Origin: an uncultured Bacteroidales bacterium
GTDB lineage: Bacteria > Bacteroidota > Bacteroidia > Bacteroidales > UBA932
Direction: 5' to 3'
Assembly: GCA_949300335.1 (NCBI GenBank)
Contig: CASGDV010000023.1
Coordinates: 85,985-149,984 of the forward strand
DNA: 64,000 bases
Below are positions 17,556 to 27,505 of this stretch, one piece after another. Numbering within the stretch: the first letter of the stretch is position 1; the number at the start of each line of letters is the position of its first letter. Position numbers and translations under genes: made by a program. The notes under the pieces are model-generated. The model did not search any database, was not told where the DNA came from, and saw only the letters and a list, made by a program, of their open reading frames with translations.

Positions 17556-17563
17556 TATTTTTG
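17556..17563 (+). promoter_or_regulatory. -7 element ahead of the DUF308-dnaG-metG-murB-murA run
   Basis: TATTTTTG fits TAnnTTTG and lies 42 nt before the start codon. No matching -33 is evident, so support is modest. Confidence 0.35.
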
Positions 17564-17605
17564 CGGATTATGTAATTCTATTGTGGAACTAATCGTACAA
17601 CAGTT

Positions 17606-18223
17606 ATGATAACTTTCGGTTTCAAGACAAAATATGGCGGGCTGCTGAGGGCGGTCTTTTCAATCGGTATAGGTCTGCTCATGGTTATTTTGCCGCAGAC
17701 ATCCCTTTTCATAGTCGTGAAATTCATTGCGGCATTCCTTATCGCTTCCGGAATAGTTTCGCTGATTGTCGGCATTAGGAACAGGATTAATGGCAATCTT
17801 CCGCTGATGGCTTTCAATGCAGTCGTAGATATGGTGTTGGGTATATTGCTCTTCATGTATCCGGGCTTTGCCGTCGATTTCCTGATGGTGATAATCGGAG
17901 CCGGGCTTCTGCTTCTCGGCATTTTCCAGCTTGCCGCTCTGTTCAGTGCCAGAAATTTCGTCGTTGTCGGACCTTTTGGGTATATCCTTCCGGTACTTAC
18001 GGCAGTCGGAGGACTGGTTATCCTTCTGAAGCCATTCGGAATAGCTTCCGCAATTACTGTCATTGCTGGAATAGCTCTTGTCGTATACGGAATCTCCGAA
18101 CTGTTCGCATCATGGAAGATGAGAAAGGCGATGCAGGAGTACGAGGTGAAATTCGAGAAGAAACATTCCGATTTTGAAAATGCAAAGGATGTGGAGTTCC
18201 ACAAGGTGGATGATAACGACTGA
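17606..18223 (+). CDS. DUF308 (HdeD-like) membrane protein
   Basis: A 205-residue polytopic protein with about six hydrophobic helices in two similar halves, the layout of DUF308/HdeD-family proteins. In E. coli HdeD is linked to acid resistance, but the biochemical role of the family is unknown. The C-terminal 35 residues are hydrophilic and charged and probably cytoplasmic. The stop codon overlaps the dnaG start by one base (TGATG), indicating coupled translation; any functional link to primase is unproven. Confidence 0.85.
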   Translation: MITFGFKTKYGGLLRAVFSIGIGLLMVILPQTSLFIVVKFIAAFLIASGIVSLIVGIRNRINGNLPLMAFNAVVDMVLGILLFMYPGFAVDFLMVIIGAGLLLLGIFQLAALFSARNFVVVGPFGYILPVLTAVGGLVILLKPFGIASAITVIAGIALVVYGISELFASWKMRKAMQEYEVKFEKKHSDFENAKDVEFHKVDDND

Positions 18224-20202
18224 TGCCGATGATTCCGAAGGAAACGGTTGACAGGGTTCTGGATGCTACACAGATTGAAGATGTGATAGGGGATTTTGTC
18301 TCGTTGAAGAGAAGGGGGGCCAATTATATGGCTTGCTGTCCTTTTCATAATGAGAAAACCCCCTCTTTTTCGGTATCTCCCTCAAAGGGGATATACAAAT
18401 GTTTCGGATGCGGCAAATCAGGTACTGCGGTGGGGTTTCTGATGGAATACGAGTCGCTTTCATATACGGATGCGATAAAGTATCTCGCAAAAAAATATCA
18501 TATAGAAGTAGTAGAGAAAGAGGAAACGGCCGAGGAAATTGCTAGGAGACAGAAAAATGAAAGCCTGTTCCTTGTGTCGGAGTATGCAGTGAAGTTTTTT
18601 TCTTCGGCTTTGTCCGACGGGGAAGGACGTTCATTGGGATGGGCATATCTCAAATCCAGGGGGCTGGAGGATGAGACTATCAGACATTTCCAACTGGGAT
18701 GGGCGTCTTCTTCCAGAACGGCGCTTTCCGAAGCGGCAAGGGCAGCCGGTTACAAGGAAGAATATCTGATTGATTCCGGACTGTGCTACAGGAAGAATGA
18801 CGGGAGACTCAATGACAGGTTTTATGAGAGGGTGATGTTTCCTGTACACTCGCCGAGCGGTCGCGTTATAGCGTTCGGAGGCAGAACATTGAAATCCGAC
18901 AAGACGGTGGCCAAATATGTGAATTCCCCCGAGACGGAAATATATGTGAAGAGCCGGTCTCTCTACGGTATATATTTCGCCAAAAACGGAATAACGAGAA
19001 AGGATAAATGCATTCTCGTCGAGGGCTATCTGGATGTGATATCCATGCATCAGCTGGGTATCACGAATGTAGTCGCTTCGAGCGGGACGTCGCTTACTGT
19101 AGAGCAGGTGCGGCTCATAAAGAAGTTCACGACGAACATAACGATAATATATGACGGAGATTCTGCGGGAATACATGCTGCTTTGAGGGGTATTTCCATT
19201 GTTCTGAAGGAAGGGATGAACGTCAGAATCGTCCTGCTTCCCGACGGTGACGACCCTGATTCGTTTTGCAGAAAACATACTCTGGAAGAGGTAGAGTCTT
19301 TCATTTCCGCAAATGAGCGCGATTTCATTAGTTTCAAGTCCGATATGCTTATGGCAGAGGCCGGGAACGATCCCATCAGAAAGGCAGAGGTGATAAATGA
19401 TATTGCAGATACTGTGGCCATGATACCTGATGCAATAAAGCGCTCGGTATATGTCGGAAATGTGGGAAAGAAGTTTGCGCTGGAACAGGATATACTTTTT
19501 TCCAGGATTACGGCTACCAGAAAGGATATGCTTCTTGCCGACAGAAAGCAGTCGGACAGGCAGTCCCAGTCGGACAGAACAGGAGGAAATACCGTTTCTG
19601 AAAATGAGGTGCTTCACCGGGAAAGCCCCGATGCAGGAACTCCGGGGATTGAGGATGCGCTGCTGGCTCCTTGCGAGAGGGAACTGCTCGGTTTCATTCT
19701 CGAATACGGAAGGGAGCCGCTTGCGTTTCCGGAGGATTCTGAGTTTTTTTCAGATCCGCAGTATACGGTTGCCGAGTTTATCGATGCATCGTTGTCTGAG
19801 GATGATGCGTCATTTGCGAATACCGTGTACAGGAAGATATATGAACTTTATTTCGAAATGTATGACAATGGTATGACTTCGGCCCAGATTTGCCAGAGGC
19901 TTATGAGCAGTACCGACGAAGAGGTTGTTGCCGTCGTATCGGATCTGCTTATAGAAAAATATGACATTACCGTGGAAGACTACAGGAAGTCGCTGACGTC
20001 CGAGCAGACTATACTTGTCAAGTTTGTGCCCAGGGCCGTGCTGGCTTACCAGCTTAAGAAACTCGACAGGATGCTCAAGGAACAGACTGCCTTGCTGAAT
20101 GAAAGTCCGATGAACGGGGATGAGGTCTTGGGCATTCTTGAGAAGGTTAACAACCTGAACAAGGCGAGGAACATGATAAATAACAAATTGGGAAGAATTT
20201 GA
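18223..20202 (+). CDS. dnaG: DNA primase
   Basis: Synthesises RNA primers for chromosome replication at the fork with DnaB helicase. The N-terminal CHC2 zinc finger ([12 protein letters not shown] ... CFGCGKSG, about residues 38-66) is followed by the RNA-polymerase domain with the Toprim motif [10 protein letters not shown] (about 265) and IYDGDSAG (about 310). The C-terminal helicase-binding region starts after a low-complexity, Asp/Ser/Gln-rich linker at about 430-470. Total 659 residues, normal for Bacteroidetes. The start [15 protein letters not shown] overlaps the preceding stop by one base. Confidence 0.97.
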   Translation: MPMIPKETVDRVLDATQIEDVIGDFVSLKRRGANYMACCPFHNEKTPSFSVSPSKGIYKCFGCGKSGTAVGFLMEYESLSYTDAIKYLAKKYHIEVVEKEETAEEIARRQKNESLFLVSEYAVKFFSSALSDGEGRSLGWAYLKSRGLEDETIRHFQLGWASSSRTALSEAARAAGYKEEYLIDSGLCYRKNDGRLNDRFYERVMFPVHSPSGRVIAFGGRTLKSDKTVAKYVNSPETEIYVKSRSLYGIYFAKNGITRKDKCILVEGYLDVISMHQLGITNVVASSGTSLTVEQVRLIKKFTTNITIIYDGDSAGIHAALRGISIVLKEGMNVRIVLLPDGDDPDSFCRKHTLEEVESFISANERDFISFKSDMLMAEAGNDPIRKAEVINDIADTVAMIPDAIKRSVYVGNVGKKFALEQDILFSRITATRKDMLLADRKQSDRQSQSDRTGGNTVSENEVLHRESPDAGTPGIEDALLAPCERELLGFILEYGREPLAFPEDSEFFSDPQYTVAEFIDASLSEDDASFANTVYRKIYELYFEMYDNGMTSAQICQRLMSSTDEEVVAVVSDLLIEKYDITVEDYRKSLTSEQTILVKFVPRAVLAYQLKKLDRMLKEQTALLNESPMNGDEVLGILEKVNNLNKARNMINNKLGRI

Positions 20203-20215
20203 AAAACATGATAAT

Positions 20216-22378
20216 ATGAAGAATTTTGAACGTACTCTTGTAACATGTGCGCTGCCTTATGCCAACGGGCCGGTGCATATCGGACATCTGGCCGGTGTAT
20301 ATGTTCCGGCCGATATATATGTCAGGTATCTGAGGATGAGGGGGAAAGATGTGTTGTATGTCTGCGGTTCGGATGAACATGGAGTTCCAATTACCATAAA
20401 GGCCAAAAAGGAAGGTTGTACTCCGCAGGATATTGTAGACCGTTATCATAAGATTATCAAGGATTCCTTTTCAGGTCTCGGAATAAACTTTGATATCTAT
20501 TCGCGTACTTCATCCGACACTCATGCAAAGAATGCGTCCGAATTTTTCCGGAAACTTTATGATGAGGGCAAGTTTGTCGAGAAGGAGAGCGAGCAATATT
20601 TTGATGTTGAGGCCAATACTTTTCTGGCTGACAGATATATCGTTGGAACATGTCCGAAATGCGGTGCACAGGGGGCCTATGGAGATCAGTGTGAAAAATG
20701 CGGAAGTACTTTGAGCCCGGATGAGCTGATAGATCCGAAGTCTGCTCTCAGCGGAAGCAAGCCGGTCAAGAAGAAGACTAAACACTGGTATCTTCCGTTG
20801 GATAAATATGAACCGTGGCTGAAAGAATGGATACTTGACGGACATAAGGAATGGAGGACAAATGTCTACGGACAATGCAAGAGCTGGCTGGACGGCGGAT
20901 TGCAGCCGAGAGCGGTCAGCCGTGACCTGGAATGGGGCGTACCGGTGCCGGTGGAAGGCGCGGAAGGTAAGGTCCTGTATGTCTGGTTTGATGCTCCGAT
21001 CGGATATATATCCAATACAATGGAACTTCTTCCGGATTCCTGGGAAAAGTGGTGGAAAAGCGATGATACCAAGCTTGTGCATTTCATAGGAAAAGACAAT
21101 ATTGTATTCCATTGCATAGTTTTCCCGTCCATGCTGAAGGCATACGGCGACTACATACTTCCGGACAATGTGCCGGCCAATGAATTTCTGAATCTCGAAG
21201 GGGACAAGATATCGACTTCAAGAGGTTGGGCCGTTTGGCTTCAGGATTATCTGAAAGATTTTCCGGGCCAGGAGGATGTCCTCCGGTATGTGCTTTGTGC
21301 AAATGCGCCCGAGACGAAGGACAACGATTTTTCATGGAAGGATTTTCAGGCAAGGAACAACAGCGAGCTGGTTGCAATCTTCGGAAATTTCGTGAACAGG
21401 GCTGCAGTGCTTACGCACAAATATTTCGACGGAAAGGTTCCGGCCGATGCCAGACCGGAGCGGATAGACGAGGAGACTTTGGCCCAGATATTACCGATAA
21501 AGGCTTCAATGGAACATTTTCTTGAAAATTACAAGTTCAGGGAGGCTCTCAAGGAAGCCATGAACATTGCCAGAATCGGCAACAAGTATCTGACCGATAC
21601 CGAACCGTGGAAAGTGGCAAAGACAGATATGGAAAGGACAGCTTCCATATTGAACGTATCTCTGCAGATATGTGCGGACCTGGCAATAGCGTTCGAGCCT
21701 TTCCTTCCTTTCTCTGCAGAGAAGCTGCGCAAGATATTGAATGTAGGCATCTGTGCCGGGAAGGATTACAGGGCAGGCGAGAACGGTGTTTCTTCGGATA
21801 ATCTTTATAAGGCAGGAGACGGTGCCGCTTTGCATACCTGTATTTCGAACGAGGGATATGAAACGGTACTTTCATGGGAGGATCTCGGAAAGAAAAGCAT
21901 TCTGCCGGAAGGCCACCGGCTTTCGGCGGCGGAACTGCTGTTCAGCAAGATAGAAGATGATGTGATTGATGCACAGATTTCCCGTCTTGAAGAAATACGC
22001 AGAAAAATGGAGGCATCTGCAGCTTCCGTTGCTGCGGCCGCTCCGCAAAAGGCGGAATGCTCTTTCGAAGATTTCGAGAAGATGGATATCAGGACGGCAA
22101 CTGTCAAGGAAGCGGAGAGGGTTCCGAAGACCGACAAACTTCTGAAACTGACTATAGATACGGGGCTGGATATCAGGACCATTGTTTCAGGTATCGCAGA
22201 ATATTATTCTCCGGAGGATATGCTCGGGAAGCAGATATGCATCCTTGCCAATCTTGCACCGAGGAAAATAAGGGGAATCGAATCAAAGGGTATGATACTC
22301 ATGGCCAGACAGCAGGATGGCAAGATGCGTTTCATCACTCCTCAGGAGGTCTTGTCGAACGGTTCGGAAATAGGTTAG
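20216..22378 (+). CDS. metG: Methionine-tRNA ligase
   Basis: Class I aminoacyl-tRNA synthetase charging tRNA-Met with methionine. The HIGH signature (PVHIGHLAG) is at about 20-30, a zinc knuckle [18 protein letters not shown] at about 145-162, and a KMSKS variant (GDKISTSRG) at about 330. An anticodon-binding helical bundle follows. A C-terminal EMAPII/Arc1p-like tRNA-binding OB domain occupies about 615-720 ([11 protein letters not shown] ... IVSGIAEYY ... MILMA). An Ala-rich hinge ([10 protein letters not shown]) joins the last domain. Full length at 720 residues. It lies 13 nt after dnaG and 3 nt before murB. Confidence 0.97.
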   Translation: MKNFERTLVTCALPYANGPVHIGHLAGVYVPADIYVRYLRMRGKDVLYVCGSDEHGVPITIKAKKEGCTPQDIVDRYHKIIKDSFSGLGINFDIYSRTSSDTHAKNASEFFRKLYDEGKFVEKESEQYFDVEANTFLADRYIVGTCPKCGAQGAYGDQCEKCGSTLSPDELIDPKSALSGSKPVKKKTKHWYLPLDKYEPWLKEWILDGHKEWRTNVYGQCKSWLDGGLQPRAVSRDLEWGVPVPVEGAEGKVLYVWFDAPIGYISNTMELLPDSWEKWWKSDDTKLVHFIGKDNIVFHCIVFPSMLKAYGDYILPDNVPANEFLNLEGDKISTSRGWAVWLQDYLKDFPGQEDVLRYVLCANAPETKDNDFSWKDFQARNNSELVAIFGNFVNRAAVLTHKYFDGKVPADARPERIDEETLAQILPIKASMEHFLENYKFREALKEAMNIARIGNKYLTDTEPWKVAKTDMERTASILNVSLQICADLAIAFEPFLPFSAEKLRKILNVGICAGKDYRAGENGVSSDNLYKAGDGAALHTCISNEGYETVLSWEDLGKKSILPEGHRLSAAELLFSKIEDDVIDAQISRLEEIRRKMEASAASVAAAAPQKAECSFEDFEKMDIRTATVKEAERVPKTDKLLKLTIDTGLDIRTIVSGIAEYYSPEDMLGKQICILANLAPRKIRGIESKGMILMARQQDGKMRFITPQEVLSNGSEIG

Positions 22379-22381
22379 GTT

Positions 22382-23452
22382 ATGCTGGACATATCATATC
22401 ACAGATCTCTGGCTTCGATGAATACGTTCAGGATAGATGTTTCCTGCGCATGTCTCGTCGAATATGATTCCATTGCCGATCTTCTGGAACTCGAAACGGA
22501 AACGCTTCCAAAACCGATAATGCATATCGGCAGAGGAAGCAATCTTCTGTTTACCGATGATTTCAGGGGGACCGTCGTGCATTCCTGCATAGATTTAATG
22601 GAAATACTTGACCGCAATGTGAGGATATATGCAGATTGCAGCCGTGATTATGGCGAGGTATTCGGTGAAGACGATGTTCTCGTATCGGCCGGAGCCGGTA
22701 CAGTATTCGATGAATTGTGTGCGTGGACGGCCGGAATGGGATTGTGGGGACTTGAAAATCTCTCTCTGATACCTGGAGAGGTCGGAGCCGCAGCTGTCCA
22801 GAATATAGGTGCCTACGGAGTTGAAGTCGGAGATATCGTGAGATATGTGTATTGTTATGACTTGCTTGAAGAAGAAATAGTAAGATTTGACAAGAAGATT
22901 TTGGCTTATTCCTACAGGGATTCCGTGTTTAAGCATGAGGGATTCAAGGGAAGGTATTTTGTCACGCATGTGGTGCTGAAATTATCGCGCAGTTATCGTC
23001 CTCAGCTTGATTACGGCCATGTGAGGAAAGCTGTGGAGGAGACAGGCAAGCCGGTGACTCCGGATCTGGTCAGGTCCGTCATAATCGGGATACGCAAGGA
23101 TAAGCTGCCGGATCCTCTTGAAATAGGAAATGCCGGCAGCTTTTTCAAGAATCCGGTGGTGTCTGAAGAGGTTTTCGAAAACATAAGGAAAAAGTACGGT
23201 GCCGATGTGCCGGGATTCCATCTGGATGACGGCCGGGTAAAGGTGCCTGCGGCCTGGCTCATTGAAAAATGCGGCTGGAAGGGAAAGAAATCAGGAAATG
23301 TAGGAGTTTATGATAAACAGCCGCTGGTGATAGTGAATATTACCGGAAAAGCATTTCCGGAAGAAATCATTTCACTGGAACGCAGGATTACCGAATCTGT
23401 AAGAAAGGAATTTTCCATAATATTGGAGCCGGAAGTCGAACATATTTATTGA
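22382..23452 (+). CDS. murB: UDP-N-acetylenolpyruvoylglucosamine reductase
   Basis: Cytoplasmic FAD enzyme that reduces the enolpyruvyl group of UDP-GlcNAc-enolpyruvate with NADPH, the second committed step of peptidoglycan precursor synthesis. FAD-binding segments IGRGSNLLFTDDF and SLIPGEVGAAAVQNIGAYG are clear, as are the catalytic YRDSVFK and AGSFFKNP segments (Ser acid). At 356 residues with the Tyr-containing insertion (YSYRDS) it looks like the E. coli type. It is directly followed by murA, so consecutive steps are adjacent but in reverse pathway order. Confidence 0.96.
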   Translation: MLDISYHRSLASMNTFRIDVSCACLVEYDSIADLLELETETLPKPIMHIGRGSNLLFTDDFRGTVVHSCIDLMEILDRNVRIYADCSRDYGEVFGEDDVLVSAGAGTVFDELCAWTAGMGLWGLENLSLIPGEVGAAAVQNIGAYGVEVGDIVRYVYCYDLLEEEIVRFDKKILAYSYRDSVFKHEGFKGRYFVTHVVLKLSRSYRPQLDYGHVRKAVEETGKPVTPDLVRSVIIGIRKDKLPDPLEIGNAGSFFKNPVVSEEVFENIRKKYGADVPGFHLDDGRVKVPAAWLIEKCGWKGKKSGNVGVYDKQPLVIVNITGKAFPEEIISLERRITESVRKEFSIILEPEVEHIY

Positions 23453-23460
23453 TATCTGAA

Positions 23461-24774
23461 ATGAGTTCATTTGTAGTAGAAGGCGGGAACAAACTGAGCG
23501 GGACAATCAGACCGCAGGGTGCGAAAAACGAAGCGCTGGAAGTCATAAGCGCGGTATTGCTCACTTCGGAGGAGGTGGTGATATCGAATATACCGGAAAT
23601 TCTGGATGTAAAAAATCTTATCCTGCTTCTTGAAGGAATGGGAGTCAAGGTAGTTCGTATGGAAAAAGGAAAATATTCATTCCGGGCGGACGAACTCGAC
23701 ATCGATTATATCGAGAGTGATGATTTTGTGCGGAAATGCGCATCTCTCAGAGGCTCCGTAATGGTTGCCGGCCCGTTGCTGGCCCGTTTCGGCCGTGCCT
23801 ATTTCCCGAAACCCGGCGGGGACAAGATAGGAAGGAGAAGGGTAGATACCCATATTCAGGGCATGATCAATCTCGGGGCGGCACAGGAATACGATTCCGC
23901 CAAAAAGGCTTTTTTCCTTCATGTCAAGGACGGAAATGGTCTGAAGGGGAACTACATGCTTCTGGATGAGGCTTCCGTTACAGGTACCGCAAACATCGTG
24001 ATGGCCGCCTCGCTGGCAGAAGGTACGACTACGATTTACAATGCTGCCTGTGAGCCGTATATACAGCAGCTTTGCAGGCTCCTGACGGCCATGGGAGCAA
24101 AAATAGATGGATTGGGATCCAATCTTTTGAAAATCACGGGAGTTTCATCTCTTCACGGTGCTTCCCATTCGATATTGCCCGACATGATAGAAGTAGGCAG
24201 TTTTATCGGTATGGCGGCTCTTAACAGAAGTTCCATAACCATCAAGGATGTATCATATGAAAATCTGGGCATAATCCCGGAGTCTTTCAGACGTCTCGGA
24301 GTCAATCTGGAACAAAGGGATGACGACATATTCGTGCCTGCGCAGGAGAGCTATGAAATAGAGTCGTTTCTGGACGGTTCGATAATGTCCATTTCCGATG
24401 CTCCATGGCCGGGACTCACTCCTGATTTGCTGAGCGTTATGCTGGTAGTCGCAACCCAATGCAAGGGAAGCGTCCTCATTCATCAGAAAATGTTCGAAAG
24501 CCGTCTGTTTTTTGTGGACAGACTGATAGATATGGGAGCGCAGATAATCCTGTGCGATCCTCATAGGGCCGTTGTGATCGGGCATGACCACAAAATACGT
24601 CTCAAGGCAGGAAACATGCTTTCTCCGGATATCCGTGCCGGTATAGCCCTTCTTATTGCCGCAATGTCGGCAAAAGGAACGAGCATCATTGGCAACATAG
24701 AACAGATTGACAGGGGATATGAAGACATAGACCTCCGTCTCAATGCCCTTGGGGCCAGAATCACTAGACAATAG
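23461..24774 (+). CDS. murA: UDP-GlcNAc 1-carboxyvinyltransferase with Asp at the fosfomycin site
   Basis: Transfers enolpyruvate from PEP to UDP-GlcNAc, the first committed step of peptidoglycan synthesis. The family fold is clear (GGNKLSGTIRPQGAKNEAL start, GPLLARFG, RRVDTHIQG, PDMIEVGSFIG, RAGIALLIAAM). In the catalytic loop the usual GGC-IG reads PGGDKIG: Asp (GAC at 23821-23823, about residue 121) replaces the Cys that fosfomycin alkylates (Cys115 in E. coli numbering). Cys-to-Asp enzymes such as that of Mycobacterium tuberculosis are active and fosfomycin-insensitive. The ATG at 23461 is preferred over a TTG at 23449 that overlaps murB. Confidence 0.96.
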   Translation: MSSFVVEGGNKLSGTIRPQGAKNEALEVISAVLLTSEEVVISNIPEILDVKNLILLLEGMGVKVVRMEKGKYSFRADELDIDYIESDDFVRKCASLRGSVMVAGPLLARFGRAYFPKPGGDKIGRRRVDTHIQGMINLGAAQEYDSAKKAFFLHVKDGNGLKGNYMLLDEASVTGTANIVMAASLAEGTTTIYNAACEPYIQQLCRLLTAMGAKIDGLGSNLLKITGVSSLHGASHSILPDMIEVGSFIGMAALNRSSITIKDVSYENLGIIPESFRRLGVNLEQRDDDIFVPAQESYEIESFLDGSIMSISDAPWPGLTPDLLSVMLVVATQCKGSVLIHQKMFESRLFFVDRLIDMGAQIILCDPHRAVVIGHDHKIRLKAGNMLSPDIRAGIALLIAAMSAKGTSIIGNIEQIDRGYEDIDLRLNALGARITRQ

Positions 24775-24822
24775 GGGCTGAAAAGCAGTTTCGTGCCGTA
24801 CAGCAGGAGCTCAAGATCATAA

Positions 24823-25581
24823 TTATTGTTTGTTTCCTGTTCCGTTGAATGCCGATGATCTCTTGAGAACGAAGTTGGAGCCAAGGTATTTTGTCCTTAC
24901 CTCCTCGTCTGCCGCCAATTCTTCCGGAGTTCCGCTTTGAAGGATGTTTCCTTCATAGAGGAGGTAAGCCCGGTCTATTATGGCAAGGGTTTCTCCTACG
25001 TTATGGTCGGTTATGATTATTCCTATATTCTTGTATTTCAGTTTGGCTATTATATGCTGTATGTCTTCTACGGCTATAGGGTCGACACCGGCGAACGGCT
25101 CGTCGAGCAGGATGAATTTAGGATCTATCGCAAGAGCTCTCGCAATTTCGCATCTTCTGCGTTCTCCTCCCGACAATTGGATTCCGAGACTTTTCCTTAC
25201 TTTATGCAGGTTGAACTCGTCAATGAGCGATTCGAGGCGTTCTTTCCTTTCGGCTTTCGAATAATGAGACATTTCCATCACCGACATTATGTTGTCCTCT
25301 ACCGACATTCTTCTGAATACCGATGCTTCCTGGGCAAGATATCCGACACCTTTCTGCGCGCGCTTGTACATCGGCAGAGAAGTTATGTCCTCGTCATCAA
25401 GGTATATCCGTCCCGCATTAGGGACGATAAGTCCGGTAATCATGTAGAAACTCGTGGTCTTTCCGGCTCCGTTGGGACCCAGAAAACCTACTATTTCCCC
25501 TTGTTCCACTTCCATGGATACACCTTTGACAACTGTTCTCACGCCATATTTTTTTACCAGATTTTCACAACGCAACTTCAT
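24823..25581 (-). CDS. lptB: LPS export ABC transporter ATP-binding protein
   Basis: Cytoplasmic ATPase that powers the Lpt machine extracting lipopolysaccharide from the inner membrane for delivery to the cell surface. Walker [11 protein letters not shown]-loop, ABC signature [15 protein letters not shown], Walker [14 protein letters not shown] and the switch His (ITDHN) are all present. Early residues [15 protein letters not shown] and the insertion [21 protein letters not shown] are specific to LptB. 252 residues. It lies 47 nt downstream of dnaX on the same strand; the membrane partners LptF/G are not in the window. Confidence 0.95.
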   Translation of the reverse strand: MKLRCENLVKKYGVRTVVKGVSMEVEQGEIVGFLGPNGAGKTTSFYMITGLIVPNAGRIYLDDEDITSLPMYKRAQKGVGYLAQEASVFRRMSVEDNIMSVMEMSHYSKAERKERLESLIDEFNLHKVRKSLGIQLSGGERRRCEIARALAIDPKFILLDEPFAGVDPIAVEDIQHIIAKLKYKNIGIIITDHNVGETLAIIDRAYLLYEGNILQSGTPEELAADEEVRTKYLGSNFVLKRSSAFNGTGNKQ

Positions 25582-25628
25582 ATTCGGGCAGTTTTATACG
25601 TTAATTAAAACACTTGATATTCCGGTTA

Positions 25629-27335
25629 TCAACATTCCAGTCCGAAGTCCTTCACAAGATTTTTGACTTCAGGGTTGTTTTCCATGAGATTTCTTGCCTT
25701 TTCCCTCGGCAGTACAGGTTCGGGAACCTTGCTGTCGTCGTCAGGCTCCACATCGACTCTGAGCGCAACCGATGAATTCGACAGCAGCTTCTGCAGTTTT
25801 CCCTCTATCTCATGGAGAAGATTTTTTTCCACCCATTCCTTCTGGGCAATGTTCAGTACATTGAATGTAACTATTTTCGTGTTATCCTCGGTTTTGAAAC
25901 TGAGTGATGACGATTTCAGTGTATTTGCAAGTCTCGGCCGCGATTCGAACATTTCTGCGAGTTCGCCCCATTTTTCCCTTATAAGTTCATCCGATATTTC
26001 AGCAGAGGACTGATGTATTTCCTTTTTTACCGGTTTGACCTCATCCTTTCTGCCTTCCAGAACTGATTTGAGCGACAGCCCGGTAGCGGCGGCATTCATG
26101 CGAGGCCTCGGCCTCGGGTCTGCTGTGCCCTCTTTCTGTTCCACTTTTACTGCATTCCGCACGGGGATTCCGGGCTCTGCAGTCTTCTGTGATTTTAATG
26201 TTTCAGCTTGCGGTACGGCCGTCTCTTTGTATTCCTTCGTTTCCTTGACCAGAAAACAGAGCTTCATAAGAGCGAATTCTATATGGAGACGCGGATTGAC
26301 GCTGGCTCTGTACCCTGACTCGCATTGTGTCGTGATGTTGAGAGCGTCATATATGAATTTTACGGAGCACTTTCCGGCCTGCTCCCTGTATTTTGCCTTG
26401 AGTGATTCCGGCAGTTCCAGCAGGGCGTCGAGTCCTGATGCCTTGCTGACGGCAAGGTCCCGGAAATGACTGCTCAATGCGGCTACGAAGTGGAGGGCAT
26501 TGAATCCCTTTGACAATATTTCGTCAAATCCGAGCAGGGCTGACGGATAATCGTTTCTCAGGAAAGATTCCACCATGGAGAAACAATATTCGTAATCAAG
26601 AACGTTAAGATTCCGGATGACATCCTGATAATTGACTTCCGAACCGCAGAATGCCACTATCTGGTCGAAGATGGTAAGTGCATCCCTCATTGCCCCGTCT
26701 GCCTTGTTGGCGATGACATGGAGGGATTCGTCGTCAATAACCACATTTTCTTTTTCAGCAATTCCTTTCAGTGTCCTGACCATATCATCTATTGAAATCC
26801 TGTTGAAGTCGTAAGTCTGGCATCTGGACAGGATTGTCGGCAGAATCTTGTGCTTTTCAGTAGTGGCCAGAATGAAAATGGCATGTGCCGGGGGTTCTTC
26901 CAGCGTTTTCAGGAAGGCATTGAATGCCGACTGGCTGAGCATATGCACCTCGTCTATGATGTATACGCTGTATTTCCCGATCTGTGGCGGTATGCGCACC
27001 TGTTCCATAAGGGCCTTTATGTCTTCCACACCGTTGTTGGAAGCGGCGTCCAGTTCATGTATGCAGTATGACCTTCCTTCGGCAAATGAAATGCATGATT
27101 CGCATTTCCCGCAAGGCTCCATACTTTCGGTAGGGTTGGAACAGTTTATTGTTTTGGCGAATATTCTTGCCGTACTGGTCTTTCCTACGCCGCGGGGACC
27201 GCAGAACAGATAGGCATGTGCCAGTTTCCCTCTGACTATCGAGTTCTTGAGGGTTCTTGCAATATTGTCCTGGCCGACCAAAGTCTCGAAATTGTCCGGC
27301 CTGTATTTTCTGGCTGAAACTATATATTGTGTCAT
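25629..27335 (-). CDS. dnaX: DNA polymerase III subunit gamma/tau
   Basis: Clamp-loader ATPase and replisome organiser. The start at 27335 (MTQYIVSARKYRP) is the conserved one; the frame is open further upstream without homology. P-loop CGPRGVGKTSTA at about 46-57, zinc site (CSNPTES-PCGKCESC) soon after, Walker B IIDEVHML and sensor ILSRCQTYDF are clear. The C-terminal 200 residues form a charged linker and a tau-like domain (about 450-560), so the full-length tau form is 568 residues. I did not identify an A-rich frameshift signal for gamma. A TAAATTTG at 27342-27349 could be a -7 box but is very close to the start. Confidence 0.96.
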   Translation of the reverse strand: MTQYIVSARKYRPDNFETLVGQDNIARTLKNSIVRGKLAHAYLFCGPRGVGKTSTARIFAKTINCSNPTESMEPCGKCESCISFAEGRSYCIHELDAASNNGVEDIKALMEQVRIPPQIGKYSVYIIDEVHMLSQSAFNAFLKTLEEPPAHAIFILATTEKHKILPTILSRCQTYDFNRISIDDMVRTLKGIAEKENVVIDDESLHVIANKADGAMRDALTIFDQIVAFCGSEVNYQDVIRNLNVLDYEYCFSMVESFLRNDYPSALLGFDEILSKGFNALHFVAALSSHFRDLAVSKASGLDALLELPESLKAKYREQAGKCSVKFIYDALNITTQCESGYRASVNPRLHIEFALMKLCFLVKETKEYKETAVPQAETLKSQKTAEPGIPVRNAVKVEQKEGTADPRPRPRMNAAATGLSLKSVLEGRKDEVKPVKKEIHQSSAEISDELIREKWGELAEMFESRPRLANTLKSSSLSFKTEDNTKIVTFNVLNIAQKEWVEKNLLHEIEGKLQKLLSNSSVALRVDVEPDDDSKVPEPVLPREKARNLMENNPEVKNLVKDFGLEC

Positions 27336-27353
27336 AATAGACAAATTTAAGCA

Positions 27354-27369
27354 TAATTTTGTAACTTTG
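27354..27369 (+). promoter_or_regulatory. Tandem -7 elements upstream of the secreted hypothetical gene
   Basis: TAATTTTG (27354-27361) and TAACTTTG (27362-27369) abut each other. The nearest -33 candidate (TTG at 27327-27329) is 24 nt from the first, so spacing is not ideal. Transcription here would give a leader of about 130 nt. Confidence 0.4.
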
Positions 27370-27373
27370 CAGA

Positions 27374-27409
27374 TATCGGCCCAGGTTTTGAAAGAGTTGT
27401 CGGCCGATA
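27374..27409 (+). other. Hairpin in the long leader of the secreted hypothetical gene
   Basis: TATCGGCC (27374-27381) and GGCCGATA (27402-27409) are a perfect 8-bp inverted repeat around a 20-nt loop, located just after the tandem -7 boxes and about 97 nt before the start codon. There is no T run, so it is not a terminator. It could stabilise the mRNA 5' end or be a regulatory leader. Confidence 0.45.
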
Positions 27410-27505
27410 ACATGAATCACGGTTCCGTACATGGGCGTGGCAACACCCGTTTCTGCAGGGACACGGCGTTCATACAGATACAAATCCAAAATATTCAGTA
27501 GTGAC

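Noticed and set aside
17578-18348. 256-codon open frame on the minus strand over the DUF308 gene and dnaG start
   Set aside because: It overlaps two well-supported genes and would need to share the promoter-free region; its sequence is low complexity.
18631-19617. 328-codon open frame on the minus strand inside dnaG
   Set aside because: Antisense to the primase core with no supporting motif or promoter.
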